NCBI RefSeq assembly: GCF_963665245.1
Contig: NZ_OY762267.1
Span: 3,196,001 to 3,260,000 of the forward strand
Direction of reading: 5' to 3'
Source of the DNA: an uncultured Paludibaculum sp.
GTDB taxonomy: Bacteria > Acidobacteriota > Terriglobia > Bryobacterales > Bryobacteraceae
DNA length: 64,000 nt
Below are positions 18,805-27,888 of this stretch, in pieces. The first letter of the stretch is position 1; every line of letters begins with the position of its first letter. The notes under the pieces were generated by a model. That model was not told where the DNA came from, did no database searches, and was given only the letters and a program-made list of their open reading frames with translations. The position numbers and the translations under genes were made by a program.

Positions 18805-20334
18805 TCAGACAAAGTGCCTGCGCCGCCGGCGGCGCAGTTCGTCCAGGGCCGTGTCGAAATCCTCGGGCTGGGGCAGCACATCCATCTCGCCCCCGGCTGA
18901 CTGGATAGAGCGCAGAAGCGCCATCCTCGCAGCGAGGTTGCAAATACTGAGCAGGTCTTCCCCCGTGAAGTCTTGCGTCGCCTTGGCGAGGTGATCCAGG
19001 TCGGCCTGGATGCCCGCCTTGCGGCCGGCCAGCAGGAGTTGGAGGATCTCCCTGCGCTCCTGCTCCGCCGGCGGCGGGATGTCGATGATCTCGTCGAAGA
19101 AGCCCCGGCCAAGCAAGGCGGGATCCAGCCGGTCGATGCAACTGGTGGCGCCGAGGACAAAGACACCACGTAAACCGGCCAGGGCGCTCATCTCGGCCAA
19201 CAGGTACTGGGACAGGAACGACTGCATCAGGTCGTCGATCTCGTCCAGGAACAGGATGCAGGGCGCCGCCTGCCGCACGCGCCGGAAGGCTTCGCGCAGC
19301 GTACCCGCCGGGTCTTCGTGCTGCGCATGGAACGTTTTCCCGCGCAGGGCGAGAAAGCCCGCGCCGCTTTCACTGGCGACGGCCCGGGCGAGCAATGTCT
19401 TGCCAACTCCGGGAGGACCACTCAGCAGAACGCCCCGCGTGCCCGAGACACCGGCCCGGACAAAGGCCTCCGCGTGCCGGATGGGCCATTCCACCAGCTC
19501 CCGCAGGCGCTGCTTCTGCGCTTCCAGACCGCCAATGCCGCTCCATCGGGCATTGGGCGTCTCCAGAAAGACCTCTCCGCGCGCGGTCCCTTCCACCACC
19601 CGAAGGGCCATCAGGAAATCGTCCATCCGCAGACACGCATGGTCCCGGCGGTGCCGGCAGGCGGAAAGCACCGCCTCCTCGCAGATACTCGAAAGGTCCG
19701 CGCCCGTGAACCCGGAAGTGATCCTGGCCAGGCTGTCGATGTCGATGGCGCCCTCAATCGGCAGATTTCGAGTACAGGCTTCGAGGATCTCCCGCCGCGC
19801 CACGCGATCGGGAACGGGCATGATGATCTCGCGGTCCAGCCGGCCTCGGCAGCACAGCTCCCGGGCGATGCCGTTGGGCGTGGAACTGGCGGCGACGACC
19901 AGGACGCGGGTGCCGGCCTGAATGCCGTCCACCTGTCTCAGCAGATGGGCGACCAGTGGCACCTCCGCGCGGCCCTGCTCGAAAGCAGCGCGTGGGGCCA
20001 GCAACTCGGCATCGGAGAGGTAAAGGACGCTCGGTGGGTTGGCGCGCGCCTGATCGAATGCCTGCGTCAGGCAGGCCACGCCGTCACGGTGGAAGTGATC
20101 CACCAGATGGCCGCTCTCGTGGGCGAAGAAATGAGCGCCGTGCTCCTCGGCGGCCGCTCGGACAAGCCGTGTCTTGCCGCAACCGGGCGGACCAGAGAGC
20201 AGGAATCCGCGCGGAGCCTGCAGACCCATCAGTTGGCCGGAAGGCTCACCCAGGGCCCAGCGGATGAGTTCGCGAACCCGGAGCTCATGGGGTTTGGCCA
20301 TTCGATCCGTGGGAGAGGGGTTGTTTTCCGACAT
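18805..20334 (-). CDS. tandem AAA+ ATPase (CDC48-like)
   Basis: About 509 residues with two AAA+ modules. D1 has Walker A GPPGCGKT, but its Walker B reads SVLYLSDAE, so the usual DE pair is replaced by Ser-Asp. D2 has GPPGVGKT and an intact FLDEIDDL. Both keep arginine-finger-like segments (CRGRLDRE, LLGRGFFDE). D1 may bind but not hydrolyse ATP. No N-terminal substrate domain like that of Cdc48 is present. A coiled-coil protein and a PilZ protein are encoded upstream on the same strand, which suggests a linked function. I prefer ATG 20334 to 20364. Confidence 0.8.
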   Translation of the reverse strand: MSENNPSPTDRMAKPHELRVRELIRWALGEPSGQLMGLQAPRGFLLSGPPGCGKTRLVRAAAEEHGAHFFAHESGHLVDHFHRDGVACLTQAFDQARANPPSVLYLSDAELLAPRAAFEQGRAEVPLVAHLLRQVDGIQAGTRVLVVAASSTPNGIARELCCRGRLDREIIMPVPDRVARREILEACTRNLPIEGAIDIDSLARITSGFTGADLSSICEEAVLSACRHRRDHACLRMDDFLMALRVVEGTARGEVFLETPNARWSGIGGLEAQKQRLRELVEWPIRHAEAFVRAGVSGTRGVLLSGPPGVGKTLLARAVASESGAGFLALRGKTFHAQHEDPAGTLREAFRRVRQAAPCILFLDEIDDLMQSFLSQYLLAEMSALAGLRGVFVLGATSCIDRLDPALLGRGFFDEIIDIPPPAEQERREILQLLLAGRKAGIQADLDHLAKATQDFTGEDLLSICNLAARMALLRSIQSAGGEMDVLPQPEDFDTALDELRRRRRRHFV

Positions 20335-20379
20335 AGGTTCATCCGGGCAATCTGGATCGCCCAAGGAACTCTTCGGCCG

Positions 20380-20661
20380 TCAGAAGGCTTTCTTGATGCG
20401 AATGCGCGCCGTGATAGGCGGAGCCGTGGGTGCCGGCAGTTCCGTTGGGAGCTCCAACCGCCTGATCCGGCCGTCGAGATCCTGCAACTGCCGGGTCTGC
20501 CGGTTCAATATCGCGTGCAACTCGTTGACATAGAGCTGCCGCAGATCCAGTTCCGTCTTCAGACGCCGTGCTTCAGCGTCCTTTTGCACCAGAATCGATT
20601 CCAGCCGATCGAGATGCGCGGCCAACATCTCCTCAGGGGCTTCCAGGTCAAATCCGTCCAC
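20380..20661 (-). CDS. small coiled-coil protein
   Basis: A 93-residue protein. Residues 10-70 form a strong heptad-like, charged helix (MLAAHLDRLESILVQKDAEA and onward), followed by a Pro-rich tail ending in basic residues. I recognise no family. It lies 45 bases upstream of the tandem AAA+ gene and 33 downstream of the PilZ gene, so it may be an adaptor in the same operon. Confidence 0.5.
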   Translation of the reverse strand: MDGFDLEAPEEMLAAHLDRLESILVQKDAEARRLKTELDLRQLYVNELHAILNRQTRQLQDLDGRIRRLELPTELPAPTAPPITARIRIKKAF

Positions 20662-20694
20662 ATTTCGATAGTGCCGGGACGGCCCGCGAATTCT

Positions 20695-20997
20695 CTACAC
20701 GGGTTCGGTCCATTGCAATCCGCCGCCAAACTCGACGCCCACGACGCATCGAGCCCCTTTCGACACGCAATGGCGCACGTAGGCCACGCCGGCGATGCGG
20801 AACTGGGGACTCTCCACATGAACCATCGTGCCGACAACAATCGGGCGTTCGATCTCCAGCCTGATTCCGCTGCGCGAGATGTTCAGGCACTTGGCCGGCG
20901 CGTGGAACGAGTGCCCGTCCACAGTACGCCAGTGAACCTTCACCTTTCCAGGCAACGGGTGGCGGGTGTGACGCCGCTCTTCATGTTTCCCAGCCAT
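20695..20997 (-). CDS. PilZ domain protein
   Basis: A 100-residue single-domain protein with the two PilZ motifs: RRHTRH near residue 7 (the RxxxR-type arginine pair) and NISRSGIRLE near residue 38 (the D/N-x-S-x-x-G type). PilZ domains bind cyclic di-GMP and switch motility or secretion. It is first in a probable operon with the coiled-coil and AAA+ genes. ATG 20997 is chosen because it keeps the motif close to the start. Confidence 0.75.
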   Translation of the reverse strand: MAGKHEERRHTRHPLPGKVKVHWRTVDGHSFHAPAKCLNISRSGIRLEIERPIVVGTMVHVESPQFRIAGVAYVRHCVSKGARCVVGVEFGGGLQWTEPV

Positions 20998-21176
20998 GGC
21001 GGGTGCACCCAAATGGGCGTAGCACCCTCATCGTAGCTCAGCCTCGTTTGGACCAACAGGAAACAGGCGGGGAAGTAATCCAAAATCCGGCAGTCCCGTC
21101 ATGGAAGGTGAAGGTCATGCGGCGCCAGGCTGGATGCCGTCGACAAGCCCGGAAGCGATTGAAGGAAACGAAGGAT

Positions 21177-21755
21177 ATGAAACGTCTAGCGGTCATGTTG
21201 TGCGTGCTGGCAGGGAGCCTGCTGGCGCAAGGGCCTGGTGGCCCAGGATTTCGGCGGAATGGAATGGGGCAGCGGCCCCAAATGATGCAGCAGGCCGCGA
21301 ACGCGGATGCGCTGAAACAGTATCTCGGCCTGACCGATGCACAGGTTCAGCAGTTGAAGGATCTGCGCAAACAGCAGGCGGAATCACAGTGGCCGACGAT
21401 GCAGCAGATTCGCGATAAGCGGGAACAGTTGCGCGAGGCCGTGCGCGCGGCGAGCCCCGATTCGGCGTTGATCGGTCAACTGACGGTCGACATCAAGAAT
21501 CTGACCGAAACGCTGCGGACAAACAGGACCGGTCTCGAGGCAAAGGCTCAGGCGCTGCTCACTCCAGATCAGAAGACGAAGATTGCCGCCCTCGCCGAGG
21601 CTCAGAAACTGATGTCCGCCGCCCGGCAGGCGACGGCGCTGGGACTGCTGGCGCCGGCGGCAGGTATGGAAGAGGGATCGGGCATGATGGCGCGGCCCAG
21701 AGCCGGCCGGATGATGATGCGGCCGAACGGTCCACCGCCGGCCGACCGGCAGTAA
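21177..21755 (+). CDS. Spy/CpxP-like periplasmic protein
   Basis: A 192-residue protein with a signal peptide (MKRLAVMLCVLAGSLLAQ) and a good ribosome-binding site (GAAGGA). The mature part is helical, with LGLTDAQVQQLKDLRKQQ and LLTPDQKTKIAALAEAQK, both close to the LTxxQ repeats of the Spy/CpxP family of envelope-stress chaperones. The tail is Met/Arg/Pro-rich, which may bind metal. The function is inferred from these repeats. Confidence 0.65.
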   Translation: MKRLAVMLCVLAGSLLAQGPGGPGFRRNGMGQRPQMMQQAANADALKQYLGLTDAQVQQLKDLRKQQAESQWPTMQQIRDKREQLREAVRAASPDSALIGQLTVDIKNLTETLRTNRTGLEAKAQALLTPDQKTKIAALAEAQKLMSAARQATALGLLAPAAGMEEGSGMMARPRAGRMMMRPNGPPPADRQ

Positions 21756-21776
21756 GCAAATCAGCGAGATAGAGGA

Positions 21777-21820
21777 GGGGCGGGGTGGCGTCGGAGGGGA
21801 CGCGGCTTCGCCCTTTTTCT
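21777..21820 (+). terminator. probable terminator after the Spy-like gene
   Basis: A compound GC-rich structure (inner stem GCGTC/GACGC, closing GGGCG/CGCCC) followed by CTTTTTCT ends one base into the target duplication of the downstream insertion sequence. It probably ends the Spy-like transcript. Confidence 0.55.
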
Positions 21821-21826
21821 ATTAAT

Positions 21827-23777
21827 CCGAAGTTCCTCCCCGGTGATCGGGGGTAACAGGCACACTTCCAGTAGCTTGAAGGGGTTTTCGTGTGGGCTCT
21901 ACTGGGTACAGGTCCTACGGTGAGACCTGCAGCAATTGGAAGGCACGTTCCTGCACGGGCGTTGGCGAGGCCAGCATTTGAAAGGTCTGCCCGCCCATGC
22001 TGACTTCATTGCGTGTGAGAGTGGCCAGATCCTGCAGCAGCGTGCGGAAGCTGTGCACCGGCAGTCCGTCCTGAGTGTGCCTGCTGGCAGCCTTCTTTTG
22101 AGCGCTCTCTGATCGCTGTGCCGGGGCTACCACGCTGCGCCGTTGCGCCTGGGCGGCCTCACGATCTTCGTCGTCAAATAGCATCGGCGCCAGCGCCTGG
22201 CGCATGTGCCACTCCACGTAATAAGCCAGCATGCACAGGAAGATGTGCGCCTTCACCCGATCGGCTTGATGGTGGTGGATCGGCCTCACTTTGAGATCCA
22301 CGCTCTTCATGCTGCGGAAGGCACGCTCCACGCTGGCCAGACTCTTGTAATGCGCAACGGCTTCGGCGGCAGACAGCGATTCGGCCGACACATTGGTGCG
22401 AATCACGTAGATGCCATCCAGAGACGCTTCCTTGTCGATGCTGGCCGGCTTGCGCGTCCAGCGGAAAGTGTCGTCTTCGATGGTCAACTGAAAGTGCTTG
22501 CCCATCTTGTAGCGGCCCAGCAATTTGCCCACGGCCAAGCCGATTTCTTTCTTGCCCCGCAGCGGCCGCCGTTTGCGCTGTGTCGCCGTCACAATCCTGT
22601 CGAGTTGTTTCTCCGTGGCCGCCAGCAGTTCCTCGCGCTTGCGTTTGCGCTCTTCGGCCAGCAAGGGATTGCGACAGGCCATCAAGCGTTCGCCGGGATA
22701 GGCCGGGTGGCGAATTTCGGCCAGGTCCTGCTGGTCGAATAGCGACAACTGCAGATGCCCATCGGAGGCCAACTGCTGGATCTGGACTGCGCGCAACGCC
22801 GTGATCCAGCGCAACCCTTCTTCCGGCGCCAAGTCTTGCCGCAGGCGGGCCGAGGTGAGCATGCCGCGGTCGCCGACCAGGATCACTTGATTCAGTCCGA
22901 AGCGTTGACGGAGTTTGCCGACCTGAGCAGCCACGGTTTTCGGATCGCCGGTGTTGCCTTCGAAGACTTCCACCGCCACCGGACAGCCATCCTGGTTGGT
23001 TAACAGGCCGAAGACGATTTGCAGGTTGCCGGGTCGTTCATCGCGCGAGTGGCCATAGTGCGCCAGTGGGCAGCGGCGGCCTTCGAAGTAGGTCGAGGTG
23101 AGGTCATAGAGCACCAGTGAGCCCTCGCTCAGGTGGCGCCGCGCCAACTGCTTTTCGATACGCGCCTGCCGGCTCTGCAACCAGTCCAGAGCGGCGTAGA
23201 GCTGATCCTCGTCCGGATTGCGGAGATCCAGCAGGGTGGCGAGCGAACTGGTGGCGGTATGCGCGGACAAGCCGCGCGAGGTGGCGAGTTTGGAAGCGGG
23301 CGCGAGGATGCGGGCCACGATCATGGCGCAGACCAGATCGCGTTGAGGGCAGCGGGTACTCGCCAAGATATGGTCGAGGCCGAGGCGGCGCAGGACTCCG
23401 AGAGTGGCTGCGACATGGCCGTGAGGGAGGGAGCGCTGAATCTGCAGGGCTTCGGAAGGAGACAGCAGAGACTCGCCTTTGAGGACGCGACGGAGGAGAT
23501 CGACCTGAGCGGGCGGCCAATCGGAGAGATTGGCGAGAGTGCGTTTGAGGATCCGTTTGCCTTGACGGGTAGCGGAACGCAGGAGCACGGCAGGGGGTGA
23601 AGAGCGATTGGGGACGATCTCCACGTACATGGCAACATAGTATCAGTAGACATATTCTATGTCAATGCTAATGATGTAGATTACATGGGAACACAAATCA
23701 CTGAAGGAACTCCCGTAACTGCAGCTGCTAGAACTACTTGATCGAGATTCTATGCACGATTGCTAGGGGAACTTCGG
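21827..23777 (-). mobile_element. IS1634-family insertion sequence
   Basis: The element is 1951 bp. Its ends are inverted repeats starting CCGAAGTTCC, and it is flanked by a direct ATTAAT (21821-21826 and 23778-23783), read as a 6-bp target duplication. One intact transposase fills it. The right-hand ATTAAT contains the TAA stop of the lactate permease gene, so the insertion left that protein unchanged. Confidence 0.85.
21915..23630 (-). CDS. IS1634 family transposase
   Basis: A 571-residue DDE transposase. Candidate catalytic residues are the Asp of LVLYDLTSTYFEG, the Asp of ILVGDRGMLTSARL and the Glu of SLASVERAFRSMKSVDLKVR; the last is typical of IS4-superfamily IS1634 members. The frame is intact, so the element may be active. 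It lies 88 bases from the left end and 147 from the right end. Confidence 0.88.
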   Translation of the reverse strand: MYVEIVPNRSSPPAVLLRSATRQGKRILKRTLANLSDWPPAQVDLLRRVLKGESLLSPSEALQIQRSLPHGHVAATLGVLRRLGLDHILASTRCPQRDLVCAMIVARILAPASKLATSRGLSAHTATSSLATLLDLRNPDEDQLYAALDWLQSRQARIEKQLARRHLSEGSLVLYDLTSTYFEGRRCPLAHYGHSRDERPGNLQIVFGLLTNQDGCPVAVEVFEGNTGDPKTVAAQVGKLRQRFGLNQVILVGDRGMLTSARLRQDLAPEEGLRWITALRAVQIQQLASDGHLQLSLFDQQDLAEIRHPAYPGERLMACRNPLLAEERKRKREELLAATEKQLDRIVTATQRKRRPLRGKKEIGLAVGKLLGRYKMGKHFQLTIEDDTFRWTRKPASIDKEASLDGIYVIRTNVSAESLSAAEAVAHYKSLASVERAFRSMKSVDLKVRPIHHHQADRVKAHIFLCMLAYYVEWHMRQALAPMLFDDEDREAAQAQRRSVVAPAQRSESAQKKAASRHTQDGLPVHSFRTLLQDLATLTRNEVSMGGQTFQMLASPTPVQERAFQLLQVSP

Positions 23778-23778
23778 A

Positions 23779-25407
23779 TTAATGGGGCGCCCAGGCAGGC
23801 ATGACGTAGGCGTAGAACAGCACGACCAGGCCGATGATGGACGCCAGCAGAACGCTGTGGCGCAAGGTGAAGCGGAAGAGGCGCGACTCGTCCTCCAGCG
23901 GCATGCCGGTGGCGGCCGCGGCGACCGCGATGCTCTGGAGGCTGATCATCTTGCCCATCACGCCGCCACTGGAATTGGACGCGGCCATCAGGATTGGATT
24001 CAGCGACAGACGGTTGGCGGTTACCACCTGAAGGTTGCCAAAGAGGGCGTTGGCGCTGGTGTCGCTGCCGGTGAGGAAGACGCCCAGCCAGCCCAGCAGG
24101 GCGCTGAAGAAGGGGAAGGCGGCACCGGTGGCCGAGAAGGCCAGGCCCAGGGTGCCGGTGGCCCCGGAGTAATTCATTAGGAACGCCAGCCCCAGCACGG
24201 AGGCGACGGTGAGCACCGGCTTTCCGAGTTGACTGCACGTGGTGCGGAAGGCCAGCGAGACGGTCGCGGATGAGGGGCGCAGCACCAGCAGCGACAGAAG
24301 GCACGACGCCAGACAAGCGGAGCCCGCGGCGGAGAGCCAGTTGAACGCAAACTTCGCGGCGTAAGGCAGCGCTTTGGCGGTCACGGGCGGAGCCTGCACG
24401 ACTTGATTGTGCAGGCCGGGCCAGTCGACAGGGATCGTGAAGGTGTTGAGAAAGGCCTTGATCTCCGGGCGGCCCCAAAGCAGGACGCAGATCACCAGCA
24501 ATCCGTAGGGCGACCAAGCCTTCACCACGGCGCCGAAGGTGTGCCGGGGCGGTAGTTTGGTGACGGCGGCCGCGCCGTCGAAGGTGAAGTGGTCCTTGGG
24601 TTTCCAGACGAGGGTCAGCAGGATGCAGGAGCCGATGGCGGCGAGAGAGCCGAGGATGTCCGTGAGTTCCGGGCCCAGGTAGTTGGAAGCGTAGAACTGC
24701 GACCCGGCGAAAGCGACGCCGCAAGCAATCGTGGCGGGCAGGACGCCGCGCAAGGCACGCCAGCCGCCCATGACCATCACCAGATAGCTGGGGATGAAGA
24801 GCGACACCGGAGCGCAGATGCGGCCGACGGCGGCGCTCAGCTCGGCCAGCGGCAGCCCGGTGATTCCCGCGAGGGTGATGACAGGGATGCCGATGGAACC
24901 GAATGCGACCGGTGCGGTGTTGGCCAGCAGGCAGATGCCGGCTGAGTAGAACGGAGAGAACCCGAGGCCGGTGAGCATGGCGGCGGCAACGGCGACGGGG
25001 GCTCCGAAGCCCGCGGCTCCCTCGACAAATGCGCCGAAGGCAAAGGCGATCAGCAAGGCCTGCAGACGGCGGTCCTGGGTGAGGCCGCCGATAGAGTCCT
25101 TCACGATCTCAAACTGCCCGGTCTCGACGCTGAGGCGGTAGAGGAAGATGGCCCAGAAGATGATCCAGCAGATGGGGAAGAGGCCAAAGGCGGCCCCGTA
25201 GGCAATCGCGCTGAACGTGAGATCGACGGGCATACGGTAGACGGCCAGCGAGACCAGGGTGGCGGCGGCCAGGCCCCAGAGGCTCGCGATCCAGGCCGCT
25301 TTTCGTTTCACACCAAGGAGATAGAGCAGAGTAAAGAGTGGTAGCGCGGCCACAAGGGTGGACAGGCCCAGACTGTCAGCGACCGGAGTGTAGTGTTGCT
25401 GCCACAT
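23779..25407 (-). CDS. lctP: L-lactate permease
   Basis: A 542-residue integral membrane protein with about 12-14 hydrophobic segments. Family landmarks are FGAFVEGAAGFGAPVAVAAAM near residue 130, ANTAPVAFGSIGIPV, and the C-terminal SDTSANALFGNLQ. LctP proteins import L-lactate (and glycolate) with protons across the inner membrane. The stop codon lies inside the target duplication of the adjacent insertion sequence. No lactate dehydrogenase gene is adjacent. Confidence 0.92.
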   Translation of the reverse strand: MWQQHYTPVADSLGLSTLVAALPLFTLLYLLGVKRKAAWIASLWGLAAATLVSLAVYRMPVDLTFSAIAYGAAFGLFPICWIIFWAIFLYRLSVETGQFEIVKDSIGGLTQDRRLQALLIAFAFGAFVEGAAGFGAPVAVAAAMLTGLGFSPFYSAGICLLANTAPVAFGSIGIPVITLAGITGLPLAELSAAVGRICAPVSLFIPSYLVMVMGGWRALRGVLPATIACGVAFAGSQFYASNYLGPELTDILGSLAAIGSCILLTLVWKPKDHFTFDGAAAVTKLPPRHTFGAVVKAWSPYGLLVICVLLWGRPEIKAFLNTFTIPVDWPGLHNQVVQAPPVTAKALPYAAKFAFNWLSAAGSACLASCLLSLLVLRPSSATVSLAFRTTCSQLGKPVLTVASVLGLAFLMNYSGATGTLGLAFSATGAAFPFFSALLGWLGVFLTGSDTSANALFGNLQVVTANRLSLNPILMAASNSSGGVMGKMISLQSIAVAAAATGMPLEDESRLFRFTLRHSVLLASIIGLVVLFYAYVMPAWAPH

Positions 25408-25418
25408 GGCAGGTCATT

Positions 25419-26312
25419 CTATGACATTCGACCCGCGGAACGTGCGGGCGCGCGGCGGGCGAGGTAGCGGAGCCAGAGGACGGACTGACCCTCGGCATCG
25501 AAGGTCTCCCGCCAGTACTCACGAAAATCCGATTCCAGCTTCTGAGCGCGGACTTCGATGGCGGCCAGCACCGAGGCAGCGGCCGGATCAGTATCCACGA
25601 GCGGTTTCAGGCGCTCTTCGGCGACGGCGCAGTCCTGGCGTTTGCCCAGCAGTGACTGGATCTCCCGGACACGCTCCAGCCGCTGCTGGAAAACCGGGCC
25701 GTAGAAGCGGCGGAAGAGCTCCAGGGTGTAGCGGAAGCGCTTGGCGGAGAGGCGGAAGGCATGGAGACGGCGGGCGGACCCAGGCTGGAGTGCGACCTTG
25801 CGGCCGGCCTCGAAGAAATCGGTGGCGAGCGGCGGCAATTCCTGCCGGGCATGGAGGGCCGCGTCATCCTCAGGCCCCGCGATTGCGGCGACGCGCGGAT
25901 ACCAGGAGGCAGGGGCCCCGGTGGAGCGCATGAGGTACAGCTGACCCAGAAGGGCCCAAGCGGCGAGGTCGCGCTCCGCCTTCATTCGAACCAGAAGCGG
26001 GTGATCGGGCAGCAGACCGGACTTGATCAACAGTTCGGAACAGACGTCGTGATCACGAGCCACGGCTGCGGCGTCCAGAACCGGTTTGAGCACCCGCCGC
26101 ATCTTCCGCGCCGGATTGCGCGCCGGCTTGCCCGGAGGAGCGCCAGGCAGCAGCGGAGCAAAGGCACGCAGGGCTTGAGAGACACGGCGGATGGAGACGC
26201 GCAGGTCGTGGACGGGGTCCTCCCCCTGATCCTGGAGGGTCACCGCGATCTGGTCTTCCAACCGGTTGATGGACCGGCGCAGCGTATCGCGGGCGTGTTC
26301 GGCCGAGGTCAT
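25419..26312 (-). CDS. CHAD domain protein
   Basis: A 297-residue helical protein with the conserved histidines and basic residues of CHAD domains (PVHDLRVSIRRVSQALRAF near residue 33; ARDHDVCSELL; RLHAFRLSAKRFRYTLELF near 185). CHAD domains bind polyphosphate granules. It starts seven bases after the exopolyphosphatase stop, so the two work together on polyphosphate. Confidence 0.88.
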   Translation of the reverse strand: MTSAEHARDTLRRSINRLEDQIAVTLQDQGEDPVHDLRVSIRRVSQALRAFAPLLPGAPPGKPARNPARKMRRVLKPVLDAAAVARDHDVCSELLIKSGLLPDHPLLVRMKAERDLAAWALLGQLYLMRSTGAPASWYPRVAAIAGPEDDAALHARQELPPLATDFFEAGRKVALQPGSARRLHAFRLSAKRFRYTLELFRRFYGPVFQQRLERVREIQSLLGKRQDCAVAEERLKPLVDTDPAAASVLAAIEVRAQKLESDFREYWRETFDAEGQSVLWLRYLARRAPARSAGRMS

Positions 26313-26319
26313 GAGGCGG

Positions 26320-27852
26320 TCATATACGGGTGGACGTCACGGCGAGCGGCTTCTGATACACCTGCCGGAACTGCGGAGCGACGCGCTCGACGGCCCACTG
26401 CTCGAGGCCTGTATCCTCGCTTGCTTCTATTGTGAGGCAGAACGCACCATTGCGGATCTCGCACTCAACGCCGGCCACACGCTGGTCGCGGCTGCGGTCG
26501 AGGGCGTCGGCGATGCGGAGGATGGGCGCGAGCAACAGGACCACTTTCTGACTCTCGGCCGGCAGTTCCAGAAAGTCCTGGTGACGGCCTCCAGGCATGG
26601 CCTTGCGGTGGTAGCGGCACAGCATGGCGACCTCGATGCGTTCGAGATCAGTGAAGCCGGCAATGTCTGAGTTGGCCACGATGTACTGCGAGTGCTTGTG
26701 GTGGCTCATATCGTTGATCGCATGGCCGACATCGCGCAGATAGGCGGAGGCTTCCAGCAGGCGGCACTGCTCGGGGGAGAGGCGGTGCCAGGGCTCGAGC
26801 GACTGAAAAAGTTCGCGGGCAAAGATGGCGACGCGCCGGGCGTGGCGCAAGTCGACGCCGAAGCGGCGGGCGAACTGCTCCACCTGGATGCGCTGCTCGT
26901 TGTCGAGCCGGGTTCGTTCCCGGCCGACGCCACGCTCGGCCAGGTCGCGCAGCAGACCGTCGCGAACGCCGGCGGAGCAGTAGGCGAGCTGGGGGATCTG
27001 GAAGTGCTCCATCACCGCGGTGAGCACGGCTGCGCCGGGGAGTATGATTTCGGCGCGGCGCGGGCCGATGCCGACAACCTTGCGGCGTTCCTCCAGCTTC
27101 ATGGAGGCCAGGGCCTTGTAGAGGCGGCGGATCTGGGGGAGACTGGCGCGGCGGCGATCGGCTTCGGGCCGGCGGGCGCGCGGGATGCGATTGGCGGCGC
27201 AGACGATGGCGGAGGCAGAAGCGGAGGTCCCGATGGCGCGGGCGAAGCCGCCTTTCTCGATGCGGCGGGTGACGACGGCCAGCTTTTCCTCGATGAACTC
27301 GCCCATGCGGCGGAGATCCTCGAAGGGCGGCGGGTCATTCTGCAGGAATACGGATTGGAGCCGGACGGCCCCCAATGGCCGGGAGAAGGCGGCCTTCATC
27401 GTGCCGCGTTCGGCTTCAATGATCTCGGCACTGCCGCCACCGATGTCGATGATGAGGATCCGCTCGTCGGGGTGGGGCCAGCGGGTTTCGACGCCGAGGT
27501 GGATGAGGCGGGCTTCCTCCTGGCCGGAGATGATTTCGACGGGCTGGCCGAGGACGGCGTTGACGCGCTCGACGAACTCCTCGCCGTTGGAGGCATCGCG
27601 GACGGCCGAAGTGGCAACGACGCGGGTGGCCAGAACACCCAGCGGCTTGTAGGCGGCGACCATGCGCGCGAGTACGCCGCACAGGAAATCGAGGGCGGGC
27701 GCGGCGATGCTGCCGGTGCGGAAGACGCTTTCGCCGAGGCGCGTCACCTGACGGTCTTCGGCCAGCACCTTAAGGGGCCCACCGCGCTCGGTTTCGGCGG
27801 CCATCATGCGGACCGAGTTACTGCCGATGTCTATCGCCGCGTAGCGTGGCAT
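26320..27852 (-). CDS. ppx: Ppx/GppA family phosphatase (exopolyphosphatase)
   Basis: About 510 residues. The actin-like ATPase-fold start AAIDIGSNSVRMM, the IIDIGGGSAEII phosphate-binding motif and the YCSAGVRDGLL segment identify the Ppx/GppA family. The C-terminal part (from about residue 320) has HD-like histidines (LRDVGHAINDMSHHKHS), as in long family members. It hydrolyses polyphosphate or pppGpp. Start at ATG 27852, 36 bases from the divergent M20 gene. It is followed by the CHAD gene in the same operon. Confidence 0.9.
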   Translation of the reverse strand: MPRYAAIDIGSNSVRMMAAETERGGPLKVLAEDRQVTRLGESVFRTGSIAAPALDFLCGVLARMVAAYKPLGVLATRVVATSAVRDASNGEEFVERVNAVLGQPVEIISGQEEARLIHLGVETRWPHPDERILIIDIGGGSAEIIEAERGTMKAAFSRPLGAVRLQSVFLQNDPPPFEDLRRMGEFIEEKLAVVTRRIEKGGFARAIGTSASASAIVCAANRIPRARRPEADRRRASLPQIRRLYKALASMKLEERRKVVGIGPRRAEIILPGAAVLTAVMEHFQIPQLAYCSAGVRDGLLRDLAERGVGRERTRLDNEQRIQVEQFARRFGVDLRHARRVAIFARELFQSLEPWHRLSPEQCRLLEASAYLRDVGHAINDMSHHKHSQYIVANSDIAGFTDLERIEVAMLCRYHRKAMPGGRHQDFLELPAESQKVVLLLAPILRIADALDRSRDQRVAGVECEIRNGAFCLTIEASEDTGLEQWAVERVAPQFRQVYQKPLAVTSTRI

Positions 27853-27888
27853 GGTGCAAAATGAATGAGTTCCCGCGAGACTTCGATT

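Noticed and set aside
26692..27864. A 390-codon open frame on the plus strand
   Set aside because: It is antisense to the ppx gene and shows only Gly/Ala/Asp-biased sequence.
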